Assembly: GCA_964579365.1 (NCBI GenBank)
Contig: CAZOFW010000021.1
Span: forward strand, 1 to 9,269
Direction of reading: 5' to 3'
DNA length: 9,269 bases
DNA from: JAKPKF01 sp964579365
GTDB taxonomy: Bacteria; Patescibacteriota; Dojkabacteria; SC72
The notes beneath the pieces are model-generated. The model made no database searches, was not told the origin of the DNA, and saw nothing but the letters and a program-made list of their open reading frames with translations. How positions within the stretch are numbered: position 1 is the stretch's first letter; every line of letters starts with the position of its first letter. The position numbers were made by a program, and so were the translations under genes. Positions 1 through 5,430 of the stretch are shown piece after piece.

Positions 1-5
1 GTAAC

Positions 6-33
6 AAAAAGAGGAGGCATTAAACCTCCCCTT
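6..33 (-). terminator. Intrinsic terminator after the dsbA-like gene
   Basis: Read on the minus strand, arms 33-25 and 17-9 form a 9-bp stem with one G.U wobble pair. The loop is 7 nt (24-18), and U residues run to position 6. The stem begins about 21 nt after the TAA of the DsbA-like gene. A GC-rich stem followed directly by a U run is the standard rho-independent form. On the plus strand the wobble becomes an A.C mismatch and no T run follows, so it should act only on minus-strand transcripts. Confidence 0.85.
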
Positions 34-54
34 CTCAATTACATACCAAATATT

Positions 55-792
55 TTACTTAGCTAGCATTTCATCAATTAAGGTTCTGAAACTCTCAATT
101 GGGTATGCTCCACCTATGAACTTACCTTCTACTGTTCCATCATCCTTTAGGATTCCTACTACAAATCCTGGTGTACCTGTTACTCCTGCTGCCGTTCCAT
201 CTGCTTGATCCTTAGTAATCTCCTCGGAATACTTAGTTGCATCCATACAAGCCTTGAATTTAGATTCATTAACACCAAGTTTCTTTGCTAATGTAAATAC
301 AGCATCCTTACTTGTAAGACCAAATATCTGTTTGTGATAATCCGCATATACTGAATCATTCTTTAACTCATCAATACACTCACCACCCATAGCAGCATCA
401 ATTGAAAGACCCCCAAAGAACTGGTAATCTCTAAATACATAGATAATCTTGCCTGTATCAATATATTCACTCTTTATCAATGGAAATACCTCATCTGAAT
501 GTCTTTTACAGTAACTACACTGGAAATCACTGAACTCAACTACAGCAACCTTTACCTTACTCTTGTCTCCAAGATATGGATCATCATCTATTGTAGTAGA
601 ACTTGCAGTAAATTCATCTCCCGTTGTAGTATCTGGTGTCCCCTCAACAGTTGGATCTGTATCTTTCGCTTTGTTTGAAAAAAATATTCCTACTGCAATT
701 AAGAGACCTGCTAGAACTATTGCTATTGGAATAGCAAAGTTATCTAGATTGATAACTATCTCGCCATCATTCTTTTTCTTTGTTTTTGGCAT
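55..792 (-). CDS. Membrane-anchored DsbA-family thiol:disulfide oxidoreductase
   Basis: This is a 245-aa protein that probably introduces or reshuffles disulfides in exported proteins. Residues 1-18 are polar and lysine-rich, and residues 19-38 form one hydrophobic anchor, giving an N-in/C-out topology. A Thr/Asp/Glu-rich stalk (about 43-72) leads to a thioredoxin-fold domain (about 80-245). The redox motif is Cys92-Ser-Tyr-Cys95 in the context FSDFQCSYC. The conserved cis-proline is Pro208 (GTPGF). A helical insertion between them is typical of DsbA/BdbD-like (Thioredoxin_4) proteins. Cys139 and Cys182 lie in that insertion and could form a structural disulfide (inference). The ATG is the only good start, and no Shine-Dalgarno is seen. 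An extended -10 promoter lies just upstream, and the gene appears monocistronic, ending in a terminator. The family call is firm. Whether it acts as oxidase, isomerase or reductase is not decided by the sequence. Confidence 0.93.
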   Translation of the reverse strand: MPKTKKKNDGEIVINLDNFAIPIAIVLAGLLIAVGIFFSNKAKDTDPTVEGTPDTTTGDEFTASSTTIDDDPYLGDKSKVKVAVVEFSDFQCSYCKRHSDEVFPLIKSEYIDTGKIIYVFRDYQFFGGLSIDAAMGGECIDELKNDSVYADYHKQIFGLTSKDAVFTLAKKLGVNESKFKACMDATKYSEEITKDQADGTAAGVTGTPGFVVGILKDDGTVEGKFIGGAYPIESFRTLIDEMLAK

Positions 793-825
793 GTATATTT
801 TAGATCAAAATTTAAGATGAAACAT

Positions 826-855
826 ATTATACCATCTCCTAGACAGTATCCCCAA
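826..855 (-). promoter_or_regulatory. Extended -10 promoter for the dsbA-like gene
   Basis: On the minus strand, TATAAT (831-826) is preceded by TGG, giving the extended -10 form TGN-TATAAT. TTGGGG (855-850) lies 18 bp upstream as a weak -35. Transcription would start near 819, leaving a leader of about 26 nt before the ATG at 792. The motif match is good; promoter activity is inferred. Confidence 0.5.
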
Positions 856-868
856 AAATAAATATAAT
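840..868 (+). promoter_or_regulatory. Sigma70-type promoter placed for a leaderless GTG transcript
   Basis: TAGACA (840-845; five of six matches to the consensus -35) is followed by a 17-bp spacer and a perfect TATAAT (863-868). The expected transcription start about 7 bases after the -10 falls on or next to the GTG at 875. The promoter overlaps the divergent dsbA-like promoter. Confidence 0.55.
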
Positions 869-874
869 AAAGAC

Positions 875-1711
875 GTGGGCAATATAGAAACTACTAATAA
901 AAGACTATCCTTTATGGATATTATCCTTTTTTTAATTTTCCTCGCCCTCATAGCAATCCCTGGATATCTCTGTTATCAAATATTCTTTGTAAACAACAAA
1001 CCCGAACAGCAAGAAGAAATAAAAGAGGAAACACCAGAAGTCGTAGAGGAAGAAGAAGTTATTCCAGAGGGACCACATTACGAGGAAAAGATCTTTGCCA
1101 TCTCTGGTCAGATCGCATATATAGCTACACCAACAAATATAGATGAAAACAATCCTCCAAGAATTGTCATTTACAATCACGGTTCAAATACTAGAGTTAC
1201 AGAGAATCTAAAGGATCCTTTTATGAAGGATTTACAGATATATGGAGAAGAATATACGAAATCCAATTTAATCTTTGCAGCTTCCAATTCCCATGATGAG
1301 AACTGGGGAAATGCAGCTTCGATACAGGATAATCTGAATATGGTTGAATGGATTAGGAACAACTACAGTACAAGTAGAGAGACATTTGTGATTGGTTTTA
1401 GTATGGGTGGTCTTCCTGCTATGCACTATGTCGCAAAATATCCTACTGATATATCTAAAATTGCACTACTTGCACCTACCACAAGATCATATGAATGGAA
1501 TAAGAGCAATATTGCCATCTTAGATGGTATTGATATCCAGATATGGCATGGAGTAAAAGATGTAAATATTGGGATTACAAGTTCTAGAAGTTTTGTAAGT
1601 AATATGGCAAAACTTGGAAAAGAAATTACACTAATTGAATTAGCAGGAAAAACACACTTTGATTTAGATACAGAATATAGAGAAGAGGTTTTAGATTTCT
1701 TCCTCAATTAA
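875..1711 (+). CDS. Membrane-anchored alpha/beta hydrolase
   Basis: This 278-aa serine hydrolase probably acts outside the membrane. It has a short basic N-terminus (Lys9-Arg10), an anchor helix (about 15-38), a Glu-rich stalk (about 43-63), and an alpha/beta-hydrolase domain (about 68-278). The nucleophile elbow is G-F-S-M-G-G with Ser176. The likely acid is Asp229 (HGVKD) and the histidine is His261 (KTHFD). His102-Gly103 after a beta strand (VIYNHGS) fits the oxyanion region. The substrate is unknown; esterase, acyl transferase or peptidase activity are all possible. The GTG start keeps positive charge before the helix. The alternative ATG at 914 would remove it, and neither start has a Shine-Dalgarno. 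The 3' end overlaps the convergent HIT gene by 21 bp. Family assignment is strong and function is open. Confidence 0.88.
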   Translation: MGNIETTNKRLSFMDIILFLIFLALIAIPGYLCYQIFFVNNKPEQQEEIKEETPEVVEEEEVIPEGPHYEEKIFAISGQIAYIATPTNIDENNPPRIVIYNHGSNTRVTENLKDPFMKDLQIYGEEYTKSNLIFAASNSHDENWGNAASIQDNLNMVEWIRNNYSTSRETFVIGFSMGGLPAMHYVAKYPTDISKIALLAPTTRSYEWNKSNIAILDGIDIQIWHGVKDVNIGITSSRSFVSNMAKLGKEITLIELAGKTHFDLDTEYREEVLDFFLN

Positions 1712-2107
1712 ATCATTCACAATACTATTCATTTCCTCTTTACTTAATTCTTTTCTATGATCTGTCTCATCCGGAATTACAGTACCCTCATACACAGGCT
1801 TAATATGTAAATGGTAATGATGAATTGTTTGACCTGCACTCTCCCCATTGTTTTGACAGATTATGAAACCAAGTGGAGAGAATTTCTTTTGTATTTTAGA
1901 TACCATCCGCTTACTTACTTTGTTTACTTCACAAAGTAATTCCTCTGGAATATCCGAGATACCTTTATAGTGCTGTTTGGGTAATACAAGAGTGTGCCCC
2001 TTGCTTAATGGTTTAATATCTAGGAAAGCATAAATGTGTTCATCCTCATATACCTTGTATGAAGGTATCTCTCCTTTAATAATTTTACAAAATATACAAT
2101 CATCCAT
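1691..2107 (-). CDS. HIT-family (histidine triad) nucleotide-binding protein
   Basis: This 138-aa cytosolic protein has the usual length of a HinT/Fhit-type nucleotide hydrolase or transferase. The family acts on nucleoside phosphoramidates, dinucleoside polyphosphates or related AMP conjugates. The signature AGQTIHHYHLHIKP contains the triad His97-X-His99-X-His101, preceded by the conserved Asn-Gly segment (QNNGES). Cys4 and Cys7 (CIFCKI) with downstream histidines match the zinc site found in many family members. The ATG at 2107 (MDDCIFC) is chosen because the family begins there. The longer frame opening at 2146 would add 13 unrelated residues and run 34 bp into the ferredoxin gene. With this start the gap to the ferredoxin stop is 5 nt, so the two are probably cotranscribed. 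The exact substrate cannot be read from sequence. Confidence 0.93.
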   Translation of the reverse strand: MDDCIFCKIIKGEIPSYKVYEDEHIYAFLDIKPLSKGHTLVLPKQHYKGISDIPEELLCEVNKVSKRMVSKIQKKFSPLGFIICQNNGESAGQTIHHYHLHIKPVYEGTVIPDETDHRKELSKEEMNSIVNDLIEEEI

Positions 2108-2112
2108 AGCTA

Positions 2113-2319
2113 TTATTCTTCTACTACAATAGCAGTTGCAGGACATGCTACCTCAGCCTCTTTAACCTTTGCAATTATTGCATCATCTGATATATCTTTA
2201 CCCTTGTACTGTTCTTTAACATCTACACTTCCATCATCTTTCATTTCAAATACCTCAGGACATATTGCTACACAACTTCCACACATAATACATTTACTCT
2301 TGTCTATGGATACTTTCAT
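2113..2319 (-). CDS. Small single-cluster [4Fe-4S] ferredoxin
   Basis: This 68-aa soluble electron carrier has Cys10, Cys13 and Cys16 in C-X2-C-X2-C (CIMCGSC) and Cys59 followed by proline near the C-terminus. That is the pattern of Thermotoga/Desulfovibrio-type one-cluster ferredoxins. Cys20-Pro (AICP) is also kept. In the classical proteins this residue forms a disulfide with a second cysteine, but no sixth cysteine exists here, so Cys20 appears unpaired. The protein is acidic, as expected for a ferredoxin. A purine-rich run (AAGAAGAAG) precedes the ATG and may help initiation. The gene lies 46 nt after the cytochrome b5 gene and 5 nt before the HIT gene on the same strand, so an operon is likely. 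The redox partner is not known; the adjacent cytochrome is an inferred candidate. Confidence 0.93.
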   Translation of the reverse strand: MKVSIDKSKCIMCGSCVAICPEVFEMKDDGSVDVKEQYKGKDISDDAIIAKVKEAEVACPATAIVVEE

Positions 2320-2365
2320 TTTTCTTCTTCTTAAACTTAACTTAATACATTTTTACAAATATTTC

Positions 2366-3100
2366 CTACTTCTTCAAGCTCAATTGTCTTAAATAGATTC
2401 CTAATCTCTGAATTAAATGAGATAGACCTAATACTCCCATTACTATCGATAACTCTACATGCCAATATTTAAAATCAAAATCAATATTCATCAAAGAGGG
2501 ATTCTTGATACGAGCTATCATAAAGATACCAAATCCAAAAGAAGGAATTAACAAAGTTAAAAGCAAAATACTATTCCAAAAGCCATTAAATTTAACTATA
2601 TTCATTCTAAAAAATTTGTTTCTCTTGACTAATAAATATGTCCCCCAATACAAAACTGAAGATAACAACAATGGAATTAACAGGTTGTACTCCTTTGGAG
2701 TAGAGGTTACAACATCTTGTTGAACATCCTCAACCACTGGTTCTAGACTTGCAGTAGTGATTGGCTCTTCTGCTACAACAGGTTCTACCACCTTAGATAT
2801 TTTTCCTATCCTGTACTGTTCAAGAAGAGTGTATGATGATTGTTTATGATCTTCTCCTTGTCCATCCTTTGTTTGAAACTCCTTAGTTATATCTGTTCCA
2901 CACCAACTCCTAATATTCAAATTTTCGTCATGAGTGGTAAGATATTTAGTAATATCATAGACCCCACCATCATATATAACCCAACAGCTAGAAGATGAAC
3001 TATGTGTTGCGACATCACCTACAGTATATGCATTAACGATACCCACAGACGACAAAAGTAAAATGGCCGAGATAATAACGGAGGAGCTTATTTCTTTCAT
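2366..3100 (-). CDS. Exported cytochrome b5-domain protein with a three-helix membrane module
   Basis: This 244-aa protein starts with a signal peptide (about 1-24, ending VNA). A cytochrome b5-like domain follows (about 25-102), marked by CWVIYDGGVYDITKYL, TDITKEF and a closing YRIGKI. Likely axial heme ligands are His57 and His85. The usual HPGG motif after the first histidine is replaced by HDEN. A Val/Glu/Thr-rich linker (about 103-136) leads to three membrane helices: about 139-157, 175-196 and 213-232. Positive residues after helices 1 and 3 place the b5 domain outside. The last helix carries His214 and His228, spaced 14 apart as in transmembrane b-type cytochromes; helices 1 and 2 have no histidine. 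It is probably the first gene of an operon with ferredoxin and HIT. An electron-transfer role is likely, but direction and partner are inferred. Heme or sterol binding without redox activity is an alternative. Confidence 0.85.
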   Translation of the reverse strand: MKEISSSVIISAILLLSSVGIVNAYTVGDVATHSSSSSCWVIYDGGVYDITKYLTTHDENLNIRSWCGTDITKEFQTKDGQGEDHKQSSYTLLEQYRIGKISKVVEPVVAEEPITTASLEPVVEDVQQDVVTSTPKEYNLLIPLLLSSVLYWGTYLLVKRNKFFRMNIVKFNGFWNSILLLTLLIPSFGFGIFMIARIKNPSLMNIDFDFKYWHVELSIVMGVLGLSHLIQRLGIYLRQLSLKK

Positions 3101-3175
3101 AGAATATTCTTACTTGAAATTAGATTCTAACCGTGTAATATTATATATATATTTAAATTAATATACCAAACTCAT
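3101..3175. promoter_or_regulatory. Divergent promoter region between the cytochrome b5 and DUF5667 genes
   Basis: This 75-bp AT-rich gap must drive both genes. On the minus strand, TATAAT (3145-3140) lies 18 bp from TTGGTA (3169-3164), with a predicted start near 3133. On the plus strand, TTGAAA (3114-3119) with TATTAT (3139-3144, long 19-bp spacer), or TATACC (3162-3167) close to the ATG, are weaker candidates. The -10 candidates of the two strands overlap around 3139-3145. Confidence 0.4.
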
Positions 3176-3799
3176 ATGAGTAAGTTACTCGGTATTATTA
3201 TTTCCGTTGTCTTAATAGCAGGTGTCGGTGGCTACTTTTTAGCTACTAAAGCAAATGCTGCAACACCAGCAGATCCTTTGTTTGGTTTAGACACTACATT
3301 TGAAGATGTACAAAGATTACTAACTTTGGATGATGTAGCTCAAGTAAATCTTGAACAAGCAATTCTAGAGGAAAGACAGGAAGAGATAGAAACAATGTTA
3401 CAGGATGAAGAGTGTACCCAGGAGCAGATTCAAGAAGCAATGAAACTAATGACACAACAAAGAACAAGAGCATACGAGAGATTGGGAGAAGTAGCACAGA
3501 AACAGGAGGAGAAGGGAAATGTTAAAGCTGCAGAAGCAATTTCAGAAGCACAGTCAAGATACTTAGAACATCTAGACACACAATTAGATACTGCTCAAAA
3601 AGCAGAGGCTAAGTTTACTGGATTAGATAGTGCTACAACAGATGGAATGAGACAAGAGATTGAAGTAGAGAAAAATGCTTTGAAGAATGCTGGCGTAGAC
3701 ACACAGAATCAACAGCAAAATCAAGAGCAGAATACAGATAACAGCAATAGCGATAATGACAATGGGTCTTCAAATGGTACTGACAAAGGAAACAATTAA
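3176..3799 (+). CDS. Secreted DUF5667-like helical protein
   Basis: This 207-aa protein has a signal peptide or anchor (about 1-28, hydrophobic 5-23, ANA cleavage-like site). A mature region with ADPLFGL at 32-38 matches the start of DUF5667 domains, where a P-X-P/D-PL(Y/F)-L segment precedes long helices. Residues about 41-172 are Glu/Gln/Ala-rich and predicted to form helical hairpins or coiled coil (QAILEERQEE, AISEAQSRYLEHLDTQL). Residues 176-207 are a low-complexity Gln/Asn/Asp/Ser/Gly tail, probably disordered. No catalytic motif is visible and the family has no known function; a surface or stress-related role is only a guess. The ATG at 3176 is the sole reasonable start. It is a single-gene unit, converging on the tRNA/HAD transcript. 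Confidence 0.85.
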   Translation: MSKLLGIIISVVLIAGVGGYFLATKANAATPADPLFGLDTTFEDVQRLLTLDDVAQVNLEQAILEERQEEIETMLQDEECTQEQIQEAMKLMTQQRTRAYERLGEVAQKQEEKGNVKAAEAISEAQSRYLEHLDTQLDTAQKAEAKFTGLDSATTDGMRQEIEVEKNALKNAGVDTQNQQQNQEQNTDNSNSDNDNGSSNGTDKGNN

Positions 3800-3818
3800 A
3801 TCCTTTTATTAAGTATCT

Positions 3819-3848
3819 AAAAACATCCCCTTGCAATACAGGGGATGT
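3819..3848 (-). terminator. Intrinsic terminator downstream of tRNA-Pro
   Basis: Arms 3848-3841 and 3830-3823 form a perfect 8-bp stem (ACATCCCC/GGGGATGT), extendable by one A-T pair, with a 10-nt loop. On the minus strand it is followed by a T5 run (3823-3819, partly in the stem). It lies about 33 nt past the tRNA 3' end, so it ends the AMIN-HAD-tRNA transcript. On the plus strand the stem is followed by CTGCTCTT, a poor U-tract, so it may only weakly stop the convergent DUF5667 transcript. Confidence 0.8.
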
Positions 3849-3880
3849 CTGCTCTTAAAACAAATTCAATCTGAAACAAA

Positions 3881-3954
3881 TCGGGGTGACACGACTTGAA
3901 CGTGCGACCTCACGCACCCCATGCGTGCATTCTAGCCAACTGAACTACACCCCG
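3881..3954 (-). tRNA. tRNA-Pro (anticodon GGG)
   Basis: The minus strand folds into a complete 74-nt cloverleaf. The acceptor stem CGGGGTG/CACCCCG starts with C1-G72, as is usual for bacterial tRNA-Pro, and has discriminator A (3881). The D arm is GTTC/GAAT. The anticodon stem CACGC/GCGTG carries loop ATGGGGT. The variable loop is AGGTC and the T arm is GCACG-TTCAAGT-CGTGT. The anticodon GGG is at 3920-3918, with G37 after it as expected for proline; it reads CCC and CCU. CCA is not encoded: TTT follows the discriminator, so CCA must be added by nucleotidyltransferase. The 5' end directly abuts the TAA of the upstream HAD gene, implying processing from the protein mRNA by RNase P. Confidence 0.95.
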
Positions 3955-4365
3955 TTACGCAATTATATCAAGATTATTTAATTCTTTCCTTAACTGTACC
4001 GGGTCTAAATACGCAATTGTCTTAAATCCAAACTCTTTTGCTTTCTCAATATTCTCTTGCTTGTCATCTATCAAAACCATCTCTCCTGGTTTGAAATCTA
4101 CCTTCGTCATCAATATCTCAAATGCCTTATCCTCTGGCTTTACCAAATTATGTTCACACATTGAGATATATTTTGAAAAGATATTTAGAAAGCCTGTTTT
4201 ATTATTTTCGGAATGAAGAAATTGCAAAGAAGAATTTGTAAACAGAACAAGTGGAATATTCTTTAAATGATATTCTTTTAAAATATCCAAAACCTCTGTG
4301 TTTATCTCTCTACGAACAGAATTGTACAACACATCGTAGAAGTCAGAGATGATACCCCTTACCAT
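3955..4365 (-). CDS. HAD-superfamily hydrolase-like protein with altered catalytic motif I
   Basis: This 136-aa cytosolic protein has the order of HAD phosphatase motifs. Motif I is ISDFYDVLY with nucleophile Asp8, motif II is LFTNSS (Thr43), motif III is Lys76 (LVKPEDKAF), and motif IV is LIDDKQENIEKAKEFG with Asp100-Asp101. It is shorter than typical family members because the cap region is small. In most HAD phosphatases the residue two after the nucleophile is an Asp acting as acid/base; here it is Tyr10, with Asp11 one position later. Other family members also vary at this site (for example DFGGVL types), so activity may be altered rather than lost. The start overlaps the upstream stop as TAATG, suggesting coupled translation. 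Its stop abuts the tRNA-Pro gene. The substrate is unknown. Confidence 0.88.
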   Translation of the reverse strand: MVRGIISDFYDVLYNSVRREINTEVLDILKEYHLKNIPLVLFTNSSLQFLHSENNKTGFLNIFSKYISMCEHNLVKPEDKAFEILMTKVDFKPGEMVLIDDKQENIEKAKEFGFKTIAYLDPVQLRKELNNLDIIA

Positions 4366-5333
4366 TAAAGATCTATCTCTAATATGACCTGATTTGGACT
4401 CGTAGTTGCACTTAACTTGTACACCTTCTTTGAACCAACTATGAAGTTGTATATACTTGCAGAACCCTCCTTACTAGAATCTATCGTTATGCCAGCTGGC
4501 AAACTTAAACTCCCTGCAGCATTAACAACTCTATCTAATGTAAGAGATGTGAACTTGATAGAGAGAGTCTCATTATCTAGATACTCTGCAGTAACAGATG
4601 GAATTGGATTCTCACCATCAGCGGTTACACTCCAAGCAAATTTTAGAATTCCTCCTGAAGAACTGTATGAGTAACTCTTAACAGTTGCATTTGCTATCCC
4701 AGATATATCTTGAGAAGTTGTAGAAAATTCTGTGCTACCCAAATCTATTTCAGATGTTACTTCCCCTGGATATTTGACATCTAAGATTACGACTAATCGT
4801 CCATCTCCACTCTGTTTGTAAAGTTTGAATACTGTGCTCTTTGCAAGCCCAATATCATAGATTACCTTGTCTTCAACACTTGTAACAGCGTGATAAAGTC
4901 TAATAACACCCTCTTTATTTATTGCTCTCTCTTTCTGGAATCCAATACCACTCTTGTCTGTCTCTATACTGTTTAATTCTACCCTTATGACTCCAGTACT
5001 AGAATTGTATTTCGCAGTTACATATGGATCATCTGTTCCTGTGGTGGAAAGATTAAAAGAAAATCTGTGATATCCTGTTTTACTTTCATCTGTAATGGAC
5101 TCAATTGTGAACAAATCCTCTGTTGCTACTCCAATTGTCTGATCCTTTGTAGAGAATCCTGTAAAGTCCTCTGTTTCTGTAACGACTTCCTCTTCTTCAA
5201 TCTCCGTATCATTCTCTTCCTCAACAGTAGTATCTGGAAGATTTGTATCTTCTACCTTCGGCTTTTTAAATATGAAATATGCTCCTGCTCCTAAGAGAAG
5301 AAGTATTACAAGAATGAACAATATTTTCTTCAT
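4365..5333 (-). CDS. Membrane-anchored protein with two tandem AMIN-like beta domains
   Basis: This 322-aa exported protein has an N-terminal signal anchor (about 4-22), an acidic stalk (about 27-56), then two related beta-rich domains. Repeat 1 (about 76-188) contains YHRFSFNL, PYVTAKY (103-109), a Y-D-I-G-L...F-K-L strand pair (159-171) and the closing RLVVILDV (179-186). Repeat 2 (about 214-322) has matching elements: PSVTAEY (245-251), Y-N-F-I...Y-K-L (295-307) and QVILEIDL (315-322). This order fits the AMIN-like family of extracytoplasmic domains, some of which bind peptidoglycan or localise envelope proteins. That function is inferred here, and no enzyme domain is attached. The last 1 nt overlaps the HAD start (TAATG). 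It is the probable first gene of a transcript including HAD and tRNA-Pro. The family match is by pattern only. Confidence 0.8.
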   Translation of the reverse strand: MKKILFILVILLLLGAGAYFIFKKPKVEDTNLPDTTVEEENDTEIEEEEVVTETEDFTGFSTKDQTIGVATEDLFTIESITDESKTGYHRFSFNLSTTGTDDPYVTAKYNSSTGVIRVELNSIETDKSGIGFQKERAINKEGVIRLYHAVTSVEDKVIYDIGLAKSTVFKLYKQSGDGRLVVILDVKYPGEVTSEIDLGSTEFSTTSQDISGIANATVKSYSYSSSGGILKFAWSVTADGENPIPSVTAEYLDNETLSIKFTSLTLDRVVNAAGSLSLPAGITIDSSKEGSASIYNFIVGSKKVYKLSATTSPNQVILEIDL

Positions 5334-5430
5334 AGTAATACATTTACATTTTATATATTAATATATTACCACTATTTCATTTTTGTTTAAAATGGTGATA
5401 CTATGGTTATATATTTTAACCAAAACTGCC
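5334..5430. promoter_or_regulatory. AT-rich divergent promoter region between the AMIN-like and DUF3048 genes
   Basis: This 97-bp gap separates two divergent transcripts. On the minus strand, TGG-TAATAT (5371-5363) resembles the extended -10 seen for the dsbA-like gene. On the plus strand, TATATT (5410-5415) would give a leader of only about 10 nt before the ATG at 5431, and TTGTTT (5383-5388) is a possible but poorly spaced -35. Both matches are weak. No Shine-Dalgarno is visible on either side. Confidence 0.35.

Noticed and set aside
563..820. Plus-strand open frame opposite the dsbA-like gene
   Set aside because: It is antisense to the well-supported DsbA domain and anchor, with no promoter, motif or ribosome signal of its own.
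1210..1221. AAAGGATCCTTT palindrome
   Set aside because: It lies within the hydrolase coding region, is short and AT-flanked, and is expected by chance.
1426..1707. Minus-strand open frame opposite the hydrolase
   Set aside because: It covers the catalytic core of the hydrolase on the other strand and its product resembles no family.
2108..2146. Longer start for the HIT protein (begins MSCNCYCSRR)
   Set aside because: The extra residues lie over the ferredoxin 3' end in another frame; the HIT family begins at the MDDCIFC equivalent.
3702..3799. Asn/Gln/Asp-rich end of the DUF5667 gene as a DNA repeat or slippage site
   Set aside because: The codons are mixed and no exact tandem DNA unit is present; it is protein low complexity rather than a nucleotide repeat.
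3823..3848. Hairpin as the terminator of the DUF5667 gene on the plus strand
   Set aside because: The stem is good but no T run follows on that strand; the T5 run is on the minus side, so I assign it to the tRNA transcript.
5383..5430. Upstream TTG/ATG extension of the DUF3048 gene
   Set aside because: It adds 16 residues of hydrophobic sequence overlapping the promoter-like region, ahead of an already complete N-terminus; the ATG at 5431 is the better start.
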